NCBI RefSeq assembly: GCF_042684365.1
Contig: NZ_JBHULI010000025.1
Span: 1-64,000, forward strand
Length of the DNA stretch: 64,000 nucleotides
From: Gracilimonas halophila
Lineage (GTDB): Bacteria > Bacteroidota > Rhodothermia > Balneolales > Balneolaceae
Reading direction: 5' to 3'
Below the pieces are notes generated by a model, which searched no databases, was not told the origin of the DNA, and saw only the letters and a list, made by a program, of their open reading frames with translations. The position numbers and the translations under genes are program-made. The stretch's first letter is position 1; each line of letters opens with the position of its first letter. Below are positions 56,649 to 64,000 of this stretch, piece after piece.

Positions 56649-58445
56649 ATGAATCCAACTCTACACACCTTTTCTATTCCGGTAATGGGAACCGGGCATT
56701 CTATCGATTCCCCGATCCGTGTTGCTCCTTTTGGTATTAATTCTGTGATCTCCGTTGTGGATGATCTCCTGGTGGAGAAGATCCGTAAATATTACTGCCA
56801 GCAGTTCGGTCTTCCTTATAATAATATTCCCCGTTCTGCTGAAGATGGTCGCGCAAAACGCATTACTGCCTATCTTGATCTGGTGAATGATATTGTCCAA
56901 AGGAAGTTTAAGGAAGTGAGGTCACAATCATTTTTTGAGGATAACGAAAAGGCCAAATATTTTCGAATGCTTCCGGATCAAAGCCCGCTTAAAAACACTT
57001 ATCAAAAAATGTTGGCTGCTGCTGAGAATGAGAAAAGATCACTGGCAATAAAATTGAATGATCTGATGCAGCCGGGCTCCATTGACGTAAACATCATGGC
57101 GAAAGTGGATAAGCTCAATTTAACTAAATCCGGCAAGCCCATGAGCGCAGAATTCAGTGACGGGAGTGCCGCTCTTCGTGGATATGCAAATAGTAAACTT
57201 TCCTCCAGCCTGATCTTATCTGCAGGCTTCAATCCCAGATTATATAATTACCTGTCTGAATTCAAGGACTTTTACCGGGATGCATCCGGCAATATCAAAA
57301 AGAAGATCATTCTTAAAGTGAGTGATTTCCGTTCAGCATTGATACAAGGTAAATATCTTGCAAAAAAAGGATTGGAGGTATTTGAGTATAGAATTGAATC
57401 CGGATTGAATTGTGGTGGACATGCATTTGCCACGGATGGTTTGTTACTCCCTGTACTGTTGAAAGAATTCAAAGAGAAGAGGGAGATGTTGAGCTCTGCC
57501 ATACGTCCGCTTATAGAGAAGTTTTATGAGGATGAACGCGATGGTTTTTCACCGGAGTGGCAGGCAGTGGAGCCTCGAATTACTGTACAAGGTGGAATAG
57601 GAACTCATGGAGAAATGCAGCGTTTGCTAAAAGAATATGATATGGATTCAACCGGCTGGGGCAGTCCCTTTTTGTTGGTTCCCGAAGCAACTACTGTAGA
57701 TCAAACCACAAGAACTTTATTGGAAAATGCGGGAGAAGAGGATCTGTATTTAAGTGGGGTTTCACCGCTGGGTGTCCCATTTAACAACGTCCGGCAGACC
57801 GGCTCCCGGCTTTGGCATGAGGGGCGGATCGAGAAAGGGAAGCCCGGTTCTCAATGTCCGAAGGGATTCCTGGAATCAAACACAGAGTTCACTGAGAACC
57901 CTATATGTACGGCTTCAACCCAGTATCAGCTGTTGAAGATCGATCAGATCAATCACAGTGAATATACAGATGACAAAAAAGAACGATTGAAAACCAAGGT
58001 ATTGGATAAGGCTTGCTTGTGCGATCACCTCGGAAACGGTGCACTCATTCAGTTGGGTATCCAGAAGGAAAGCCGGTCGCCACAGGCAATTTGTCCGGGC
58101 CCGAATATCGCGTATTTCAATGGTGAGTATTCACTGGAAGAAATGTTGGATCATATCTACGGAAGGGGTGAACCGCTGGTGGATAGCGATCGCCCGCATA
58201 TGTTCGCCAAAGAAATGAACATGTATGTTGATTATCTGCAAGACCTGATCGATGGATCTGATCTGGATCCGGGCGAAGATCGGAAGCTCAACAGGTTTCG
58301 AAATAACCTGGAAGAGGGAATGGATTACTGTCGGGATATCGCAGCATCCGATGGATTCGAAGGCGAGAATCTGGAATCTATAAAGGCTGCCGTTACAGAA
58401 CAAAAAGCCCGATTAGAGCGCATGTTTTCTGTGGTTGTAGTTTGA
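56649..58445 (+). CDS. Conserved 598-aa protein of unknown function, predicted NO-regulon member
   Basis: A soluble protein without signal peptide. IESGLNCGGHAFATDGLLLP, VQGGIGTHGEMQRLLKEY and STGWGSPFLLVPEATTVD faintly recall flavin-binding TIM barrels such as nitronate monooxygenase, which is only a resemblance. The second half has conserved-looking cysteines (GSQCPKGFL, NPICTAS, KACLCDHLG, AICPGPN) suited to an Fe-S cluster. I recall such proteins near nirK in other Bacteroidota. An operator like that of nirK precedes it. The start is the first ATG after that operator. Confidence 0.55.
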   Translation: MNPTLHTFSIPVMGTGHSIDSPIRVAPFGINSVISVVDDLLVEKIRKYYCQQFGLPYNNIPRSAEDGRAKRITAYLDLVNDIVQRKFKEVRSQSFFEDNEKAKYFRMLPDQSPLKNTYQKMLAAAENEKRSLAIKLNDLMQPGSIDVNIMAKVDKLNLTKSGKPMSAEFSDGSAALRGYANSKLSSSLILSAGFNPRLYNYLSEFKDFYRDASGNIKKKIILKVSDFRSALIQGKYLAKKGLEVFEYRIESGLNCGGHAFATDGLLLPVLLKEFKEKREMLSSAIRPLIEKFYEDERDGFSPEWQAVEPRITVQGGIGTHGEMQRLLKEYDMDSTGWGSPFLLVPEATTVDQTTRTLLENAGEEDLYLSGVSPLGVPFNNVRQTGSRLWHEGRIEKGKPGSQCPKGFLESNTEFTENPICTASTQYQLLKIDQINHSEYTDDKKERLKTKVLDKACLCDHLGNGALIQLGIQKESRSPQAICPGPNIAYFNGEYSLEEMLDHIYGRGEPLVDSDRPHMFAKEMNMYVDYLQDLIDGSDLDPGEDRKLNRFRNNLEEGMDYCRDIAASDGFEGENLESIKAAVTEQKARLERMFSVVVV

Positions 58446-58552
58446 GTATGTACTGTATAATTCATTCTCACTGACTGAATCCTAATTTCAGGGAGCACTT
58501 CTGCTTGATTTATAAAAGGCTGCCGAATGGTGGCTTTTTCTTTTGAGATCAT

Positions 58553-58572
58553 TTAAGACATCTTCATCTTAA
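58553..58572. promoter_or_regulatory. Candidate Rrf2 operator, distal nirK site
   Basis: TTAAGA-CATCTTCA-TCTTAA, perfect arms. It lies 76 bases upstream of the proximal nirK site. Confidence 0.6.
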
Positions 58573-58628
58573 ATTCACATTATGGGCATATCATAGAATA
58601 GAAAGCAAATCAAACGCTTTAATCTTAT

Positions 58629-58648
58629 TTAAGATAAAATAGTCTTAA
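58629..58648. promoter_or_regulatory. Candidate Rrf2 operator, proximal nirK site
   Basis: TTAAGA-TAAAATAG-TCTTAA, perfect arms. It ends 28 bases before the nirK ATG. The bases after it, AACTAATAA, also follow the ric operator. Confidence 0.7.
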
Positions 58649-58676
58649 AACTAATAACTAACTAAATCACAATAAC

Positions 58677-59810
58677 ATGAAACGCGCAATCTCAAAAATC
58701 ACTTTACTAGTTGGAATGATTTTCTTTGGCATGAGTTCGATATTGACGGCTCAAACAAAAGAATACAAATTGGACGGTATGACTTTCGGCATGCCTGAAG
58801 CTCAGGTTTACACCGAAGATTACAACGGTTCCCCTGTAGTAGGTGAATATATCACCCAACTTCCAAATTTGGCTAAGTTAGACTACGAAGGTAACAAACA
58901 TCACTAAGTACGCATCGATATCATCGTACAGGAAATAGAAGTTGCTGAAGGTGTTCGCTACCAGGCATGGACTTTCGGCGGAACTGTTCCGGGTCCGGTG
59001 CTTCACGTAAGAGAAGGTGATAGAATTACCTTTGTTATGAAGAACCGTTCGGACGAAGAGGTAACCATCACCGATCCTGCCAAAGGCGGATCTCCATTCA
59101 TGAATCAGGTGGCTGAAAATCCATATCAGAAGAACTCCTCAGCCATCATGCCGATGCCTCACTCTATGGACTTCCATGCCGGAACGGTAGCCAAAGATGA
59201 CAAATGGCGAACTATTGGTCCGGGCGAAACCATCAAATTTGACTGGATAGCAAACTATGCCGGTACTTATATCTATCACTGCGGAACCCCAAGTGTATTG
59301 ATGCACACAGCAATGGGTCAGCATGGAGTGGTAGTGGTGTCTCCAAAAGACGGATACCCTACTGACTATGAAGTAGATCGTGAGTACGTGATCGCACAGA
59401 GTGAGTACTACCTTACCAAAGGAGCCGGAGATCTTTATACCTACGACTTTGAAGCTGCTTCGAATAATAATCCTTCACACGTAGTATTTAATGGACACCA
59501 AACAATCCTGCATGACCAACCGCTGAAAGCAAATGCCGGTGAGAGAGTTCGTTTTCACTTTAGCAACAACGGACCAAGCGGAACTTCCAGTTTCCACGTA
59601 ATTGGCGGGATCTTTGACAGAGTGTGGTTAGAAGGACACCCATTCAACGAAATGCGAGGAATGCAGACCGTACTTGTTGGGGCATCAGGTTCAGCTACTC
59701 TGGATATGATCGTTCCTGAAGAAGGCAAGTACATCCTTATCGACCACGAGTTTGTGGATGCAGAGAAAGGTGCTACAGGTACACTGAAAGCAGGCCCTCG
59801 TAAAAACTAA
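58677..59810 (+). pseudogene. nirK: Copper nitrite reductase (NirK) with one in-frame stop
   Basis: A 378-codon frame read through a TAA at codon 77 (58905-58907); both parts share one frame and the rest is intact. The signal peptide ends near LTAQ. Cupredoxin domain 1 has PHSMDFH (H162 type-1, D165 catalytic, H167 type-2), YHC (H201, C202) and H210; domain 2 has SSFH (H307) and the IDH histidine (H357). The usual axial Met, five residues after H210, is Gln (Q215). NirK reduces nitrite to NO in the periplasm. The stop may be a point mutation or an assembly error. Confidence 0.8.
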
Positions 59811-59814
59811 TGAA

Positions 59815-59932
59815 TAGAACACGGATGCCGCAAATATTGCAGATATCCATTGATTTGAAAATCTGAATAGAAAAAATACCGTAGGGGCGAATCGTATTCG
59901 CCCTGAAGGTTTTAAGAAACAATAAAGAAACG
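59815..59932. repeat. CACGGATG fragment and GGGCGAAT-CGT-ATTCGCCC hairpin
   Basis: 59818-59870 is a partial GAACACGGATG repeat. 59885-59903 is a perfect 8-bp hairpin in the context GTAGGGGCGAAT. It may also act as a transcription stop for nirK. The rest is leader of the next gene. Confidence 0.65.
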
Positions 59933-60748
59933 ATGAGATCCCAAACGAACATATCAACTTTTGCCATTACCATGATGGTTGTGATAGCAGCCTTCATGCC
60001 TGAGATTGCGTCTTCACAAACGGCAAGAGTACTTGTTCCGGCGGGATCTTTTCATTCTGTTCTGCCGGAGATTCCGGGTGAACCGGTTCCCGTTGATTCC
60101 TTTTATATGGACAACACGGCCGTAACGAATGAGGAATTTGTTGAATTTTTGAAGAACAACCCTGAATGGAAACGTTCAGAGATCCCACCTGTTTTTACCA
60201 ATGACGGTTACTTAAGAGAGTGGAGATCAGACCTTGATCCGGGCTATGAAAGTCTTGGTATGAACAGACCGGTAACCCGGGTTTCCTGGTATGCAGCTAA
60301 CGCCTATTGTGCAGCTAAGGATGGGCGCCTGCCAACACTTAATGAATGGGAATATTCGGCTCAATTAATGGAATTCAATTCCGAAGAGGAGATGAATAGG
60401 TTCAGCAGCGAATTAATAAACTGGTACTCGGGAATCGATGTAAAAAATCTGTCTGAGGTAGGTTCAAGCGGCATCGAAAATACGGAAGGAATTAAAGACC
60501 AATTCGGATTGGTGATGGAGTGGGTAGAAGATTTTAAGCCTATCATTGCCGATGAACTTTCATTGGATTGCGGGACTGTTGGACGTATGAATACGCTTGG
60601 AAGTATTTATAGCTATGCGGCTTCCATCCGTTACATCACAAGGATGAGTTTTAATCCAAAAATAACGACCGGGATGGTAGGTTTTCGTTGTGCATATGAC
60701 ACGCCGGCGCCATCAAACCAAACTAATAGTAATGGAGAAACATTATGA
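59933..60748 (+). CDS. nirV: Formylglycine-generating-enzyme-like protein, NirV type
   Basis: A 271-aa exported protein (signal peptide ending IASSQ) with the FGE-sulfatase fold: VPVDSFYMDNTAVTNEEFVEFL, NRPVTRVSWYAANAYCAAKDGRLPTLNEWEYSA, GLVMEWVEDF and GMVGFRCAYD. The active-site Cys pair of true FGE is not evident. NirV genes of this fold follow nirK in several denitrifiers and are thought to aid its maturation. It overlaps the SCO gene by 4 bases. Confidence 0.75.
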   Translation: MRSQTNISTFAITMMVVIAAFMPEIASSQTARVLVPAGSFHSVLPEIPGEPVPVDSFYMDNTAVTNEEFVEFLKNNPEWKRSEIPPVFTNDGYLREWRSDLDPGYESLGMNRPVTRVSWYAANAYCAAKDGRLPTLNEWEYSAQLMEFNSEEEMNRFSSELINWYSGIDVKNLSEVGSSGIENTEGIKDQFGLVMEWVEDFKPIIADELSLDCGTVGRMNTLGSIYSYAASIRYITRMSFNPKITTGMVGFRCAYDTPAPSNQTNSNGETL

Positions 60749-61359
60749 AAACGTTGATCACATTTTTAGTGGCTTTTACAGCGATGGTGTCATTTGAAGC
60801 TATGGCACAACACAACCATCATGGAAATGCTAAAGAAGCATTGAAAGCCGGTGAAGTTCATGCCGATCATTCATTGTATCATTTGGATTCTAAGTTTCTC
60901 GATCACCGAAATGAAGAGGTGCAACTCAGTGACTTTAAAGGTCAGCCGGTGATCGTAGTCCTTTTCTATGGGAACTGTACACAAGTTTGTCCGATCCTGA
61001 TTCAGGATACATGGCGATTGTTCAAGTTGTTGGATGAGACAACCAAAGCAAAAACAAAAGTGCTCGCGGTTTCTTTCGATACGGAAAATGATACTCCTGA
61101 AGTACTCAAAGAATATGCGAAATACGAGCAACTGGATCTTCCCGAATGGCATTTTATCACCGGAAAACATACAGATATTAAAATGCTGGCTACCATGCTT
61201 GGAGTAAAATATCAAAAAACCGGCGACGGACATTTTGCACACTCCAATCTGGTTACCGTCCTGGATACCGAAGGCAATATAGCCAAACGCGTGGAGGGCC
61301 TGAATCAACCAATGGATGAAGCCGCAGCAGTGATCGAAGCCATGTTAAAGAATTTGTAA
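60745..61359 (+). CDS. SCO1/SenC-family copper chaperone
   Basis: A 204-aa exported thioredoxin-fold protein. The signal peptide ends MAQ; the copper-binding C-x3-C is in YGNCTQVCPI and the distal His in DGHFAHSNLVTVLD. SCO proteins insert copper into cupredoxin sites, normally of cytochrome oxidase. The His-rich stretch HNHHGNAKEA after the signal peptide may add a metal site. Beside nirK it probably helps load copper into nitrite reductase. Confidence 0.85.
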   Translation: MKTLITFLVAFTAMVSFEAMAQHNHHGNAKEALKAGEVHADHSLYHLDSKFLDHRNEEVQLSDFKGQPVIVVLFYGNCTQVCPILIQDTWRLFKLLDETTKAKTKVLAVSFDTENDTPEVLKEYAKYEQLDLPEWHFITGKHTDIKMLATMLGVKYQKTGDGHFAHSNLVTVLDTEGNIAKRVEGLNQPMDEAAAVIEAMLKNL

Positions 61360-61364
61360 TTGCT

Positions 61365-61388
61365 GTAGGGGCGAATCGCATTCGCCCT
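61365..61388. repeat. GTAGGGGCGAAT-CGC-ATTCGCCC hairpin
   Basis: Perfect 8-bp stem, one loop base different from 59885-59903. Together with 55436-55463 it shows the GTAGGG class with changed arms. Confidence 0.65.
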
Positions 61389-61459
61389 GGTTAACAACGG
61401 AATAGAACTCGGATGACACAGATGTTGCGAATCATCGCTGATTTGGGGTAATTGAAGAA

Positions 61460-61924
61460 ATGAATATTCGATTCTACATATCGTTGGCCGTTCTGATGGG
61501 AATTTCAATGCTTGCCACAGCCACACCATCAGACACCCTCACCGTGAAAGTCTTGGGAACGGCTGAAGATGCAAGATTCGAGCCTGTCGTCTTGCAGGTT
61601 GAACCGGGTGACGTGATCCGTTTCAAAGTGATTGAGGGACTGCACACAGTGACAGCTTATCACCCAAATAATCGCCGTCCACAACGAATTCCTGATAAAG
61701 CAACATCCTTTGATTCCGGAATGCTTACTGCCGGACAAACATGGTATTTAAAATTAGAAGAGAAAGGAGTGTATGATTATTTCTGTCTGCCACACGAAAG
61801 GATGGGACATGCCGGCCGGATTTTAGTGGGTGAGGTGAACGAGATCCCAAATTACCCTGCTGGCAGAATACCCGGTTCCATCATAGAAATGCTAAAACAT
61901 GAAACGGAGAAGGTATTTCCGTAG
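61460..61924 (+). CDS. Periplasmic cupredoxin (pseudoazurin-like)
   Basis: A 154-aa blue-copper protein with signal peptide ending LATATP. Type-1 ligands are H in EGLHTVTAY, C in YDYFCLPHERMGH, then H and M in the same segment (C-x2-H-x2-M). It probably carries electrons to NirK. It follows the SCO gene after a 100-base repeat-bearing gap. Confidence 0.85.
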   Translation: MNIRFYISLAVLMGISMLATATPSDTLTVKVLGTAEDARFEPVVLQVEPGDVIRFKVIEGLHTVTAYHPNNRRPQRIPDKATSFDSGMLTAGQTWYLKLEEKGVYDYFCLPHERMGHAGRILVGEVNEIPNYPAGRIPGSIIEMLKHETEKVFP

Positions 61925-62020
61925 TTACGAAACTCATTCGGAATGTTTAACAGGCTAAAGGAACACGGATTAGAATGATGTTGAGGATAGTCGCTGATTC
62001 TAATTATTGTTGAGATGAAA

Positions 62021-62041
62021 ATGCTCCCTAGGAGCAGCATG
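62021..62041. other. GCTCC-CTA-GGAGC hairpin
   Basis: Short 5-bp hairpin after ATGAAAAT and before AGCATGTTGATAAA. Similar CTCCTAGGAGC elements occur widely in Bacteroidota-type genomes, as far as I recall; function unknown. Possible terminator role, but no T-run follows. Confidence 0.4.
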
Positions 62042-62168
62042 TTGATAAAAAAATTAAGTAAACAATAGAACAATTTTTGCCCGTTTGATCTATAGGAATA
62101 GTTAGTTTTCCAAAAATTGGGCAATAATGCACATCAGATTCAGTCGAGATGATTGACCCAGTTCAGTA

Positions 62169-62522
62169 TCACCCTTCCAGTAAATCTCCCAGAAACTCCT
62201 TCAACAAAACCGTGCTATTATACTCCTCATCTTTAGAAGCATAAACCATCGTAACCGTATCATTTTTCTCGATGATCTCCAGCATCTCATTTACTGCTTC
62301 CGAGCCAAATAATTCTTTCCTATAACGCTCCTTGAACTCTTCCCATTTGTCCGGATCGTGGTCAAACCATTTCCTCAGATCGTTACTTGGTGCTATAGAT
62401 TTCATCCACTGATCCAAAGCGGCCCGCTCTTTGGAAACACCCCGGGGCCAGAGTCGTTCAGTGAGAATGCGGTAGCCGTCCTCTTCAGTGACTTCTTCGT
62501 ATACCCGCTTTGTTTTAAGCAT
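62169..62522 (-). CDS. DUF488 family protein
   Basis: A 117-aa protein: LTERLWPRGVSKERAALDQWMKSIAPSNDLRKWFDHDPDKWEEFKERYRKEL matches DUF488, a small family of unknown function. The start overlaps the PIN toxin stop by 8 bases, so the three minus-strand genes are translated together. Confidence 0.9.
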   Translation of the reverse strand: MLKTKRVYEEVTEEDGYRILTERLWPRGVSKERAALDQWMKSIAPSNDLRKWFDHDPDKWEEFKERYRKELFGSEAVNEMLEIIEKNDTVTMVYASKDEEYNSTVLLKEFLGDLLEG

Positions 62523-62931
62523 TTTCGATAAAAGTTTTGGCCCACTCTTTAGGGTGAAAAACGGGAATGGTTGATAATTTGAAATCCTTGGTGTTTCGTG
62601 TGATGATCATTTGTGCGTTATGAGAAGAAGCACAATAAAACTGCATAGCATCTTCAAGGTCATTCCAGTTGCTTAAAATTGAACTCATGGATTGATCTGA
62701 ATCTACTTTAAGGAAATCGACAAATTCTGAAAATTCCCTTAATACTTCTTTGGAATCATACTGCTTGTGATGGCGGTCAATCAAGTAGGCCAAGGTAGGA
62801 ATTGATATCACGCTCACTCCCATTTCAATATTATTCTGAATATGGAATTGAATGATCTGCTCAACCACACCATTCCAGGGACTTCGTTTCACCAAAAGGT
62901 CTAAACAAGCATTAGTGTCTATGAAGGTCAT
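62515..62931 (-). CDS. PIN-domain toxin (VapC-like)
   Basis: A 138-aa PIN domain: MTFIDTNACLDLLVKRSPW carries the first acidic residue, NDLEDAMQFYCASSHNAQMIITRNTKDF the later ones (D, D). It should be an RNase held in check by the preceding antitoxin, overlapping it by 4 bases. Confidence 0.85.
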   Translation of the reverse strand: MTFIDTNACLDLLVKRSPWNGVVEQIIQFHIQNNIEMGVSVISIPTLAYLIDRHHKQYDSKEVLREFSEFVDFLKVDSDQSMSSILSNWNDLEDAMQFYCASSHNAQMIITRNTKDFKLSTIPVFHPKEWAKTFIENA

Positions 62932-63167
62932 TCCCAGCCGTGTTTTTTGTGAAGGTGATCTCCATAATCTTCCCCGTCTTCTGCAGCAAGATTTGTTGTA
63001 ATTAACCCGCTAATTTTATTTAGAGCCGTTAACTTTTTCTGCATCTTTTTTTGGGATTGCACAAAATCAGTGAACATTTGCGAAACCGTCGTGTCATTTT
63101 CCTTAGCCAATTCTTTGGCTTCCTGAATGACATTGCCTTCTATGGATAGCGTTAATTTTGATTTCAT
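62928..63167 (-). CDS. Antitoxin of the PIN toxin (DUF6364-like)
   Basis: A 79-aa protein starting MKSKLTLSIEGNVIQEAKELAKENDTTVSQMFTDFV, a ribbon-helix-helix pattern of DUF6364-type antitoxins, with an acidic tail GEDYGDHLHKKHGWE for toxin binding. It is the first gene of the module and likely autoregulates. Confidence 0.8.
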   Translation of the reverse strand: MKSKLTLSIEGNVIQEAKELAKENDTTVSQMFTDFVQSQKKMQKKLTALNKISGLITTNLAAEDGEDYGDHLHKKHGWE

Positions 63168-63344
63168 AATAATTTGATCCGTTAAATAACACGTATAAAA
63201 TATTAAATGATACGTACATTAAAAAGTGAATCGATAAATTTTGATCTTAACGATAAAGTGAATCTATCACTGAGAAAAGGTTTCTCTAACTAAAAATGAT
63301 TAGTTTAATATTAAATAAAAAGGTTATTCAGAAAACAGAGATTC

Positions 63345-64000
63345 ATGGAATTAGGCATTTATACCTTTGTAGAGAACACACCCATTGAAGGAGAGAGTGA
63401 GCTTCAGCATCCATCCAAACGCCTTGAACAGTTGATGGAGGAAATTGAGTTGGCCGATGAATTAGGGCTGGATGTATTTGCGATCGGAGAGCATCATAGG
63501 GAAGAGTACGTTTCATCTTCACCTTCTACTTTATTGGCTGCGGCGGCAGCACGAACCCGGAATATCAAGTTGAGTTCAGCTGTAACGGTGCTGGGATCAG
63601 AAGATCCTGTCCGAGTGTATCAGCAATTTTCTACGATCGACCTTCTTTCCGGGGGCAGGGCTGAAATTATGGTTGGACGAGGTTCGTTTGTGGAGTCGTT
63701 TCCATTGTTTGGGTACGATCTTAAGGATTACGAAGAATTATTCCTTGAGAAGCTTCAGCTGCTTATGAAATTGCGGGAAGATGAAGTGGTAAGCTGGGAA
63801 GGAAAATATCGACCTTCAATAAATAACAGAGGAGTTTATCCCCATCCGTATCAGGAAAAATTACCGGTTTGGCGCGCAGTGGGAGGAACCCCAAAATCAG
63901 CTTATGAGGCAGGGGCTATGGGAATGCCGATGGCCATCGCCATTATTGGAGGCCAGCCTGCACAGTTTAAACAAATGGTGGATATTCACAAACAAGGAGC
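63345..64000 (+). CDS. LLM-class flavin-dependent oxidoreductase (partial)
   Basis: The frame opens at ATG 63345 and runs beyond the window end. MELGIYTFVENTPIEGESELQHPSKRLEQ, ELADELGLDVFAIGEHHREEYVSSSPSTLLAAAAARTRNIKLSSAV, LLSGGRAEIMVGRGSF and VWRAVGGTPKSA are typical of F420/FMN-type TIM barrels in the bacterial luciferase family. The substrate is unknown. A 177-base gap, possibly promoter-bearing, separates it from the divergent toxin-antitoxin genes. Confidence 0.88.
   Translation, partial: MELGIYTFVENTPIEGESELQHPSKRLEQLMEEIELADELGLDVFAIGEHHREEYVSSSPSTLLAAAAARTRNIKLSSAVTVLGSEDPVRVYQQFSTIDLLSGGRAEIMVGRGSFVESFPLFGYDLKDYEELFLEKLQLLMKLREDEVVSWEGKYRPSINNRGVYPHPYQEKLPVWRAVGGTPKSAYEAGAMGMPMAIAIIGGQPAQFKQMVDIHKQG

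Noticed and set aside
58905..58907. Recoded stop (selenocysteine or pyrrolysine) in nirK
   Set aside because: The codon is TAA, which is not used for either amino acid; no recoding signal is visible.
61960..62041. Terminator at the GCTCC-CTA-GGAGC hairpin
   Set aside because: The stem is only 5 bp and no run of T follows, so I list it as an unexplained hairpin only.

Overview
The window reads like a chromosome segment from a Bacteroidota-type bacterium, most likely near Balneolales/Rhodothermia. This is inferred from gene content: a TonB receptor with a carboxypeptidase-like N-terminal domain, an EpsG-type polymerase, a bi-domain oxidoreductase beside a heparinase-fold protein, and NirK with SCO and cupredoxin partners. 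No rRNA or tRNA gene was seen. Four runs of N (28823, 43565, 44591, 45663) show this is a scaffolded assembly, and all four gaps lie inside repeats.

Region 1 (1-26553) is a surface-polysaccharide locus on the + strand. It opens with two broken 5' copies and one complete copy of a nucleotide-sugar dehydrogenase gene, separated by a duplicated non-coding spacer. Next come nonulosonic-acid genes (PseB-type dehydratase, PseF-type cytidylyltransferase, RmlD-like reductase, NeuB-type synthase), a PIG-L deacetylase overlapping a formyltransferase, flippase, glycosyltransferases, an EpsG-type polymerase, and an amidotransferase/HisH/HisF trio of the kind that makes acetamidino groups. A bi-domain oxidoreductase, WecB, a GxxExxY protein, a heparinase-fold protein, a WbuB-like transferase and the WecA-type initiating transferase complete it. 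PseC, PseH and PseG are not present.

Region 2 (26554-46077) is unusually rich in short palindromic repeats of at least eight families, often tandem. Small modules sit among them: a dead RelE/ParE-type pair, VapBC, a HicA-like/HTH pair, a DUF4143 ATPase and a zeta-toxin-like pair. A nitric-oxide group (Rrf2 regulator, RIC repair protein, three haem-copper-oxidase-like membrane proteins) is split by repeats.

Region 3 (46078-64000) has a minus-strand redox operon (DUF302, Dps, OsmC, thioredoxin, DUF2892). A DUF559 nuclease-fold gene follows, bracketed by direct repeats, then a TonB receptor with metal-binding partners, lipoate ligase and small proteins. The nitrite-reduction block comes next: a 598-aa protein of unknown function, nirK with an in-frame stop, a NirV-like protein, SCO and cupredoxin. 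It ends with DUF488, a PIN toxin pair and a partial LLM flavoprotein.

The strongest unifying signal is a palindrome, TTAAGA-N8-TCTTAA (five sites), upstream of the Rrf2 gene, ric, nirK (twice) and the 598-aa gene. It predicts one NO-responsive regulon linking distant parts of the window. The second is that many repeat copies keep identical flanks while both arms of an internal hairpin change together, so pairing is preserved.
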